From: CAYONZ01 sp964405465
GTDB lineage: Bacteria; Bdellovibrionota; Bdellovibrionia; Bdellovibrionales; JAMPXM01
Length of the DNA: 19,931 nt
Direction of reading: 5' to 3'
Assembly (NCBI GenBank): GCA_964405465.1
Contig: CAYONZ010000057.1
Coordinates: 1 to 19,931 of the forward strand
The position numbers and the translations under genes were made by a program. This document shows, piece by piece, positions 15,385 through 19,931 of this stretch. The first letter of the stretch is position 1, and every line of letters starts with the position of its first letter. The notes below the pieces were generated by a model. It was not told the origin of the DNA, made no database searches, and worked only from the letters and a program-made list of their open reading frames with translations.

Positions 15385-15400
15385 ATTCAGATGCATGAAT
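15385..15400. promoter_or_regulatory. Candidate TetR operator, inverted repeat 2
   Basis: ATTCA and TGAAT arms flank GATGCA, forming an imperfect 16-base palindrome that ends directly before the AGGAGG ribosome binding site of the TetR gene. A TATACT at 15376-15381 could be the TetR -10 element, so binding here would block its own transcription. Confidence 0.35.
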
Positions 15401-15410
15401 AGGAGGCATT

Positions 15411-16106
15411 GTGCCTAAGGCAGGACAACGAAAGACGCAGCTAACCCCTCGAAAACACCCGAAACAAGACCGCTCAAGACAAATGGTCGAAAATATATTG
15501 CAAGCAACTACTCGCATTTTGGTCAAAGGGGGTGTCTCAGATTTAAACACCAATCTTATGGCCCAAGAGGCGGGGATTAGTGTTGGATCCTTGTATCAGT
15601 ATTTTCCGTCAAAAGAATCAGCTGTTGCAGCGTTGATTGAGCAGCATATTGAAAGCGAAATTCCGCGGATGAAAGAAAAGATCTTGTCGGTTGCGGCCTG
15701 GCCCGATCGACGTGCGGCTTTTAAGGAGTTCTTACTTTTCTTGATGGGTCTCTACGGCAAAAACAAAAAGCTGCGACTGGCACTGATCGAACAGTTTGTG
15801 CGAGTGGGAAAACAAAAAAAGATTCAAGCTCTTGAAAATGAAATCGCTCATTTGTTGTTTGAGAAAATTCTGCTTCCAGCAAAACTTGAGCAACGCGAAG
15901 ACTCACAAATCGTCGCAGCTCGATCCAAAAAAAATCTGTCACCTGAACGGCTTGAATTGAGAGAATTTGTGTTAGCGAAGTCGTTGGTTGGTATACTTCG
16001 CTCTGCGGTTTTGGAACACTCGAGCTATCTTGATAAAGAGGATCTTGGTGAAACCTTGGCCGAAGAGCTTTGTTCTTTACTCTTTGACTGGGGCACACTT
16101 GGCTAG
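15411..16106 (+). CDS. TetR/AcrR-family transcriptional regulator
   Basis: 231 residues with a GTG start placed four bases after a perfect AGGAGG (15401-15406). The N-terminal DNA-binding domain is clear: RSRQMVENILQATTRILVKGG, then the helix-turn-helix AQEAGISVGSLYQYFPSKES at about 50-69. The C-terminal part (about 75-231) is all-helical and would form the ligand pocket and dimer interface; a basic, Glu-rich insert (about 162-185) is likely a loop. Divergence from the oleate hydratase gene suggests it represses that gene and itself and may respond to a fatty acid or acyl-CoA; the ligand is inference. The last 30 bases overlap tail-to-tail with the minus-strand gene ending at 16077. Confidence 0.92.
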   Translation: MPKAGQRKTQLTPRKHPKQDRSRQMVENILQATTRILVKGGVSDLNTNLMAQEAGISVGSLYQYFPSKESAVAALIEQHIESEIPRMKEKILSVAAWPDRRAAFKEFLLFLMGLYGKNKKLRLALIEQFVRVGKQKKIQALENEIAHLLFEKILLPAKLEQREDSQIVAARSKKNLSPERLELREFVLAKSLVGILRSAVLEHSSYLDKEDLGETLAEELCSLLFDWGTLG

Positions 16107-16967
16107 GTTGTTAAGATCGCGCCAGACTTGTTCTCGCAACTCCAGAAGTCTTTTTAATGCCGTAAGCTTCTTCCGAACTTCTTCTGGATCGGTCAAAATG
16201 ATGGTTCGCAATTGCAATTGACGTATCTGCAGATTGAGAAAATTTTGGTTTTGTTCGGTTCTTTCAATTTGCGGACGAACAGCCTCAAGACATCTTGCGC
16301 GGGCTTGTTCTTCTTCTTTCTGATTTCTTGCCCCGAGTTCCGAGCGAATGCTGGCGTAGGTTTGCGCGGTGGCACTGATGGTGATTCCGAGTAAAACCAC
16401 TTGGGCCAACACTGGTGAAAAAGTGTAAAGTGCGCCAAAGACTCGGCTTGCGATGTAACCACCTGCGACCATGACTCCGCCGACGACGACTCGTCCTGCC
16501 ACTTCAGAAACGATCAGTCCTGCAATATAGGTTTTTTTGCTGACAGAATCATCGGCGTAACAAGTTTCGAGTGCAGCTTGGAACCCAGCTGAAGCAAGAG
16601 TGGCTGCTAGAAGAGTTGAAATGCCTTTGTTTTGGATCGTGTTGGCAATTGCCTGAGTGTTAAGGCCCAGAACCATCACTCCCTCGGAGGCACTTGCTTT
16701 TGCCACTTGAATATTAAAACCTTGCCAGATGCTGGCAAGCCGCGAAGCCTGCCCGTTGGTCTGCAGTGTTCTCTGGCACTTCATAAGAGTGGTATTATAA
16801 ATCTCTTCATCAAAACTGCGGGCTGTCCCGGCCATAGAGCTCTGAGACAATGAGCCGAGGTCCGCAGACAATGAAGGTTCAGCCCAAATGCCGACAAACA
16901 AAACCAACGCGAGCAGAGTTCCTTTGAGTTGAAGCGCAGATGTGGGCTGGGGCGAGCGAATAGACAT
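16077..16967 (-). CDS. Exported membrane/coiled-coil protein, unknown function
   Basis: I do not recognise this 296-residue protein. Residues 1-35 look like a signal peptide (hydrophobic 16-28, ending PSLSA). Residues 36-140 are soluble with C64 and C136. Two hydrophobic Gly/Val/Ala-rich segments follow (about 146-171 and 178-202). The rest (207-285) is highly charged and predicted to be helical coiled coil (RNQKEEEQARARCLEAV, then QIRQLQLRTIIL), with C226 and C291. ATG at 16967 has GGAG about nine bases upstream. It starts 89 bases after the next minus-strand gene, whose product has the same elements, so they may be co-expressed and interact. It shares 30 bp with the convergent TetR gene. 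Confidence 0.78.
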   Translation of the reverse strand: MSIRSPQPTSALQLKGTLLALVLFVGIWAEPSLSADLGSLSQSSMAGTARSFDEEIYNTTLMKCQRTLQTNGQASRLASIWQGFNIQVAKASASEGVMVLGLNTQAIANTIQNKGISTLLAATLASAGFQAALETCYADDSVSKKTYIAGLIVSEVAGRVVVGGVMVAGGYIASRVFGALYTFSPVLAQVVLLGITISATAQTYASIRSELGARNQKEEEQARARCLEAVRPQIERTEQNQNFLNLQIRQLQLRTIILTDPEEVRKKLTALKRLLELREQVWRDLNNLAKCAPVKE

Positions 16968-17056
16968 CGAATTGTGGCTCCGTCTTTAGAGCAAAGATGA
17001 AACTTATTTACTGAGTGGCTCGTTGTGCTCATCAACGAACCACTCGTTTAAAAGTA

Positions 17057-17644
17057 TTAATTCTGCTGTAAAAGAATTCTGTTTTGCTCTAGCTGCAACT
17101 GTAAAGTTTGATTGGCCTGAACGAGGGTTTTGTTGATCTTAGTAATTTCAAAAGCTTTGAAGGTCACAACGGCTATACCAACTGCTGCAGATCCGCCTGC
17201 TGTGATCAGAAGTGCTTTGTTTGAAATCAAAACTTTAGAAGTTCTCATTTTCATCGTTCCTGTTGCCAAGCCTTCGATCAATGATCCTCCGAATTCAGCC
17301 CATGCGCCGATGGTGCGCGCAGCAACTGTGATAACCGAAATGGTGGCAACGGTTCCGGCGATGACAATTGCTGTATTTCTTCCACGGCGAGCAGAATCAA
17401 GTTGTTTTTGCAGTTCATTAATTTCTTGTATTTGCTCTTGAATCTTTTGGCTATTTTCCTGCAGAGCCTTTCTATTAGCAGCGCTTGCGGCTTCTTCGCT
17501 CGACACTTCAGCTATTGGAGCCGATGTTGTCGCAGTTGCAGCTGGTGTAGGGGCAGCTGTGTCTATTACGGCTTCCTCATTCGCCCATGCTGTCGTTTGT
17601 GCGAGTAGTGCCAGAACGAGAAGTGTTGAGGTCAATTTTTTCAT
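17057..17644 (-). CDS. Exported protein with two hydrophobic segments and coiled coils, unknown function
   Basis: 195 residues, no family recognised. A clean signal peptide (MKKLTSTLLVLALLAQTTAWA) is followed by an Ala/Thr/Pro-rich linker (22-50), a Gln/Glu-rich heptad-like coiled coil (55-86, SQKIQEQIQEINELQKQL), a hydrophobic segment (90-110, TAIVIAGTVATISVITVAA), a Gly-rich loop, a second hydrophobic segment (143-163) and a C-terminal coil of Gln/Leu/Asn repeats (166-195). It could sit in the inner membrane with both coils on the periplasmic side, or form an oligomeric envelope structure. ATG at 17644 has AAGGAG eight bases upstream. It is the first gene of a likely two-gene unit with the 16077-16967 gene. 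Confidence 0.8.
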   Translation of the reverse strand: MKKLTSTLLVLALLAQTTAWANEEAVIDTAAPTPAATATTSAPIAEVSSEEAASAANRKALQENSQKIQEQIQEINELQKQLDSARRGRNTAIVIAGTVATISVITVAARTIGAWAEFGGSLIEGLATGTMKMRTSKVLISNKALLITAGGSAAVGIAVVTFKAFEITKINKTLVQANQTLQLQLEQNRILLQQN

Positions 17645-17694
17645 TTGCGAGACTCCTTGTGATTTGGGGTGACGTCGGCTTCGATGGGATACCT

Positions 17695-17792
17695 GATCCG
17701 ACTATTTTATGGATTGCGAACTAAGAATTCGAATTAGTAGTTGCTAATCAGCAATTCGAATTTGTAACTCGATCCCATAAGCTAGACGCATC
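17695..17792. repeat. Long imperfect inverted repeat in the intergenic region
   Basis: The arm 17695-17735 is the reverse complement of 17753-17792 at about 30 of 40 aligned positions, allowing small gaps. The inner ten bases AATTCGAATT (17726-17735, 17753-17762) match exactly and are self-palindromic. The 17-base centre starts the smaller hairpin TTGCT-AATC-AGCAA (17741-17754). It lies 51 bases upstream of the minus-strand start at 17644. It could be a folded 5' UTR, a double operator or a relic of a small mobile element; no target-site duplication is obvious. Confidence 0.7.
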
Positions 17793-17930
17793 CTAAACTA
17801 ATTGTGCCAAATGAAAAGATGTCAGAATTTTGTACAGGTAAAAAAAACCGGTTTCGGAATACGTTACGAATTGACTCACAATAAAGGTAACCGAGGGAAG
17901 CAATAGAGAAGGGGTTCGAGTAAGTTAGTG

Positions 17931-17994
17931 TGACTCAACGAGCAGGATGTTGGTCCTGAAAAGACTTCGTTGGGTCATGTTCCGTTCACCAACA
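17931..17994 (+). ncRNA. Candidate structured RNA leader with pseudoknot potential
   Basis: An 11-bp outer stem (17931-17941 with 17967-17977, one G-T pair) encloses an inner hairpin CAGGA / TCCTG (17943-17947, 17954-17958). The loop and closing base TGTTGGT (17948-17954) is perfectly complementary to ACCAACA at 17988-17994, so an H-type pseudoknot is possible. A second CCAACA lies at 18011-18016. The element is 49-112 bases upstream of the ATG at 18043 and its strong Shine-Dalgarno. I know no Rfam family that fits. Non-coding function is inference from structure only. Confidence 0.4.
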
Positions 17995-18042
17995 GGATAA
18001 AATGTTTGCGCCAACAAATAATCAAATCCTACGGAGGGGAAC

Positions 18043-18240
18043 ATGCCCAAGGAAGTGCTGGGTCTTCTTTGCGAGCTTAAGTATTTTGAAGCAGGTCTGG
18101 ATGCAATTGCTGATAGAAAGCCAGAAATAGAAGGAACTCTTTATTTTTTTGCAGATTCCTTATCGATCGATATTTCCACAGCATCACCCGTCTTTAGGGA
18201 AGTAAAATCTTTGCCAAGTTTCTCGCGGTTGAATTTATAA
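18043..18240 (+). CDS. Short ORF with strong ribosome binding site; possible gene remnant
   Basis: ATG at 18043 follows ACGGAGGGG (18031-18039). The 65-residue product begins MPKEVLGLLCELKYFEAGL and continues DAIADRKPEIEGTLYFF, which looks like real protein. Its second half (from 18141) is antisense to the convincing minus-strand gene 18141-18380 and looks like a shadow. Either a short protein ends in this overlap or an older longer gene was truncated here. The structured element at 17931-17994 would lie in its 5' UTR. No family is recognised. Confidence 0.4.
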   Translation: MPKEVLGLLCELKYFEAGLDAIADRKPEIEGTLYFFADSLSIDISTASPVFREVKSLPSFSRLNL

Positions 18241-18380
18241 CTTTCACCTGCGATTTCGATGGTCACGATCTTTTGGTCAAAACTTACAATTTTGCCTTTA
18301 ATATTTAGAGAGTTAACTGAGGCAAAAGACGTTGTTGCGAAAAAAAAGCTAAGGATAATGACTATGAAAGTGTTTCTCAT
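18141..18380 (-). CDS. Small secreted protein, unknown function
   Basis: 79 residues. A signal peptide MRNTFIVIILSFFFATTSFA is followed by a compact, strand-rich domain: LNIKGKIVSFDQKIVTIEIAG, then ESYKFNREKLG, and a KTGDAVEISID ending. The pattern of short strands with a GKI.SFD..IVTIEI start resembles a small beta-barrel (OB- or SH3-like) periplasmic domain; that is inference. The ATG overlaps the stop of the upstream gene by four bases (ATGA), so the two are translationally coupled and probably function together. Confidence 0.8.
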   Translation of the reverse strand: MRNTFIVIILSFFFATTSFASVNSLNIKGKIVSFDQKIVTIEIAGESYKFNREKLGKDFTSLKTGDAVEISIDKESAKK

Positions 18381-18871
18381 CGAACGGCTCCAGCTGGATT
18401 AGTGTTGAATGTTTTTGGAACAGCATCACCTGATTGACGGAATGACCCATCTTTTAAGTTGATTCCATTGTCGTACGCGCAAGATTCAAAGGTTCCACAA
18501 TCATGGGGACCGCCCTTACAGGCGCCAGAAACTTTCAAGTCAAAAGACTTTCCGCGATAATTACAATCTAGTGCTGCCGCATATTGACAAATCCTGTTTG
18601 AAACTACACCTGAGCCACACAATGAGCCAAAAATTTCGGTTACTCGCATGTCTGGACCTGGCTTGCAATTTTTTAAGATCTCATCCAGGCCCCTGCCAGT
18701 TAAGTCATTTCTTAATCGAGCTGCTTCTTCAGGTGAGACCGCCGCATCAACTGCCATTGGCAATGTAAAACACCTTCCGAGCGCCGGGCATCGACCATAA
18801 GATAATTCCGCTACCAGAAGAGATACGAATACAACTATTAAGCGCAATCCTTTCAAAGAAACCCCCACCAC
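18377..18871 (-). CDS. Secreted cysteine-rich protein, unknown function
   Basis: 164 residues from a GTG at 18871. No Shine-Dalgarno precedes that codon; an in-frame TTG at 18856 has GGGGG about five bases upstream and may be the true start, giving signal peptide (M)KGLRLIVVFVSLLVAELSYG. The mature protein has nine cysteines (28, 34, 69, 85, 95, 103, 118, 125, 131), an Ala/Glu-rich helix (VSPEEAARLRNDL) and GACKGGPHDCGTFESCAYDNG, suggesting a disulfide-stabilised periplasmic or surface domain. An odd Cys count leaves one free or intermolecular. It is the first gene of a two-gene unit, overlapping the 18141-18380 gene by four bases. Confidence 0.8.
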   Translation of the reverse strand: MVGVSLKGLRLIVVFVSLLVAELSYGRCPALGRCFTLPMAVDAAVSPEEAARLRNDLTGRGLDEILKNCKPGPDMRVTEIFGSLCGSGVVSNRICQYAAALDCNYRGKSFDLKVSGACKGGPHDCGTFESCAYDNGINLKDGSFRQSGDAVPKTFNTNPAGAVR

Positions 18872-19241
18872 ACAATTTTTATTAGTTTAATTGATTCTAT
18901 TAATTTTAATGCAATTTGATAAGTCCAGATCTCCTGCGAGGGGATCACTTGATGGGAATATTGCTTTTTCATCGTGTCTGTTCGTAAGATGAACTTTAAA
19001 TCAAATGTTAGGAACAGGAGCCAGCTGGCATCTGCGATTTTTTCAATCTGGTAATTGAGGTCATTGAACAGTCGGCTACGGTATCCGTTTACTCAAGGGT
19101 CAATAGCTGGCTTCGATGTGTAGGGAGTTCGGTGATTTTCCGTACCCATGAGTCAACATCACATGCTCCATGAGTCCATATGCTACTCATGGGTCCATAC
19201 GTTGGTGTTTGACGAGGCGAGAGTCAATCTAAGGAAGACTC
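18872..19241. other. Gene-free region with palindromes and ATGAGTC-type repeats
   Basis: No supported gene in this 370-bp stretch. It contains a perfect palindrome GCCAGCTGGC (19020-19029), the CCATGAGT repeat cluster at 19146-19195 and a 7-bp stem GAGAGTC / GACTCTC at 19219-19243 that reaches into the stop codon of the minus-strand gene at 19242. No T-tract follows that stem. The AT-rich 18872-18930 portion should carry the minus-strand promoter for the 18871 gene. Confidence 0.6.
19146..19195. repeat. Cluster of three CATGRGTC repeats with an 8-bp inverted repeat
   Basis: CATGAGTC at 19147 and 19169 and CATGGGTC at 19188 recur at 22 and 19 bases, about two helical turns. CCATGAGT (19168-19175) and ACTCATGG (19185-19192) also form a perfect inverted repeat around a 9-base spacer. 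The spacing suits a cooperative protein-binding site, but none is known to me. Confidence 0.55.
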
Positions 19242-19667
19242 TCAATTGGTTTTAGCTGGCTGCTCTGAGCAAACGTTGTTTATATCAATCATCAATGCGC
19301 GTGCGAATTTTATAGCAACGGATTTGCTTCCATCTTGAAAAGATAGACAAAATGATGATTTGTTGGATGCGAGGTCGGCCCAAACCCCTGGATTGACCAA
19401 AAGTTTGCGTTTTGCCAGAACAGCAGCCATCATGACACCTCCAACAAATCCCTTTGTCATGGCTACTTCATCCGATGCTTGGTTCTCTACTCTGTAGAAA
19501 TATTGATCCACGAAACGAATTTGAAGATCAGCTCCAAGATTAAAGAGTGAATTTGGCCCCGAAAAAATAGATATATCTTGTGGTTTCACACAGATATATC
19601 CCTCAGGGATTGCGGCAAGTGAGAGTTGGCTCAAGGTCAGAGTGAGTGCGAAAATAATCTTTTTCAT
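19242..19667 (-). CDS. Small secreted protein, unknown function
   Basis: 141 residues with signal peptide MKKIIFALTLTLSQLSLA; ATG at 19667 has AGGAGA six bases upstream. The mature part begins AIPEGYICVKPQDISIFSG and contains a short hydrophobic helix (FVGGVMMAAVLAKRKLL), then strands with SFCLSFQDGSKSVAIKFARALM and a final Cys (NNVCSE). Three cysteines in the mature chain. No family recognised; periplasmic or outer-membrane-associated location is inferred only from the signal peptide. A convincing terminator is not visible downstream. Confidence 0.8.
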   Translation of the reverse strand: MKKIIFALTLTLSQLSLAAIPEGYICVKPQDISIFSGPNSLFNLGADLQIRFVDQYFYRVENQASDEVAMTKGFVGGVMMAAVLAKRKLLVNPGVWADLASNKSSFCLSFQDGSKSVAIKFARALMIDINNVCSEQPAKTN

Positions 19668-19931
19668 CTTTTTCTCCTAATTTTTGTCAAAAAACCAAAC
19701 CATGAATTCCCATGAATTCAAGGTTTAGCAAGTTGAATTTAACAGTTGAACTTCAAAAAGAAGGTGGCTGCAAGGTCGATGCCTGGCTGGTTTGCACCAC
19801 AATCAAATAGGGTTTGTTTAGTTATGAATGAACTGTCTAAAACTTAAACATCGCCGCGGTTTTCAGGCTCTTCTTTTCTATCTCCGGGTTTTAGCGGGGT
19901 TTGGCAGACGGTAGAAGAATTCGTCAGTGTT
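19668..19931. other. Intergenic region at the right edge, possible gene end
   Basis: It holds a perfect 10-bp tandem duplication CCATGAATTC (19700-19709, 19710-19719). On the minus strand two frames enter from the right edge and stay open to stops at 19878 and 19844, so the 3' end of a gene may lie here; the piece is too short to decide. Otherwise I see nothing. Confidence 0.4.

Noticed and set aside
17911..17922. GGGGTTCGAGT resembling a tRNA T-arm
   Set aside because: No acceptor stem, D-arm or anticodon arm can be folded around it on either strand.
19219..19243. GAGAGTC / GACTCTC stem as terminator of the 19242-19667 gene
   Set aside because: It overlaps the stop codon, has an 11-base loop and no T-tract on the minus strand.

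Overview
The window looks like chromosomal DNA of a Gram-negative bacterium. It holds an outer-membrane-type beta-barrel protein, a lipopolysaccharide-core-type glycosyltransferase and many proteins with Sec signal peptides. Moderate GC, TTG/GTG starts, many small secreted proteins without recognisable families, and a FecR-domain protein beside a eukaryote-like full-length ABC transporter suggest a predatory-type Bdellovibrionota member. That placement is inference; no rRNA or tRNA gene is present to settle it. I see no insertion sequence, integrase, CRISPR array, tRNA or rRNA.

Layout. 1-587: the 3' end of dnaK with a strong intrinsic terminator. 645-2641: a WaaE-like family 2 glycosyltransferase and a putative outer-membrane barrel protein, both with short tandem repeats in the DNA encoding their N-termini, then a 27-bp tandem repeat and a second terminator. 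2745-5647: a FecR-domain protein flanked by two eight-cysteine segments, and an orphan membrane histidine kinase. 5669-6043 (minus): a short FmdB-type zinc-ribbon protein. 6044-6719: mostly non-coding, with short repeats, palindromes and one small ORF that has a good ribosome binding site. 6720-10478: a 1252-residue ABCC/MRP-like exporter with both halves in one chain. 10618-11514: a secreted EXORDIUM/PHI-1-like protein, followed by a terminator.

11725-13661: a two-gene agmatine-to-putrescine operon, agmatine deiminase and N-carbamoylputrescine amidase, overlapping by four bases. 13690-15306 (minus): an oleate hydratase family flavoprotein divergent from a TetR regulator (15411-16106), a classic regulator/target arrangement. 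16077-17644 (minus): two secreted or membrane proteins with hydrophobic segments and coiled coils. 17645-18042: a gene-free stretch with a long imperfect inverted repeat and a stem-loop with pseudoknot potential, just upstream of a short ORF with a strong Shine-Dalgarno. 18141-18871 (minus): two overlapping genes for small secreted proteins. 19242-19667 (minus): another small secreted protein.

The clearest metabolic unit is aguA-aguB (polyamine synthesis). The clearest likely regulatory pair is TetR with oleate hydratase. The observations most worth following are the ABCC-type ATP-site asymmetry in a bacterial full transporter, the oleate hydratase with Met at the usual catalytic Glu position, the structured region before position 18043, and the start-less nonapeptide-repeat frame at 2408-2542.
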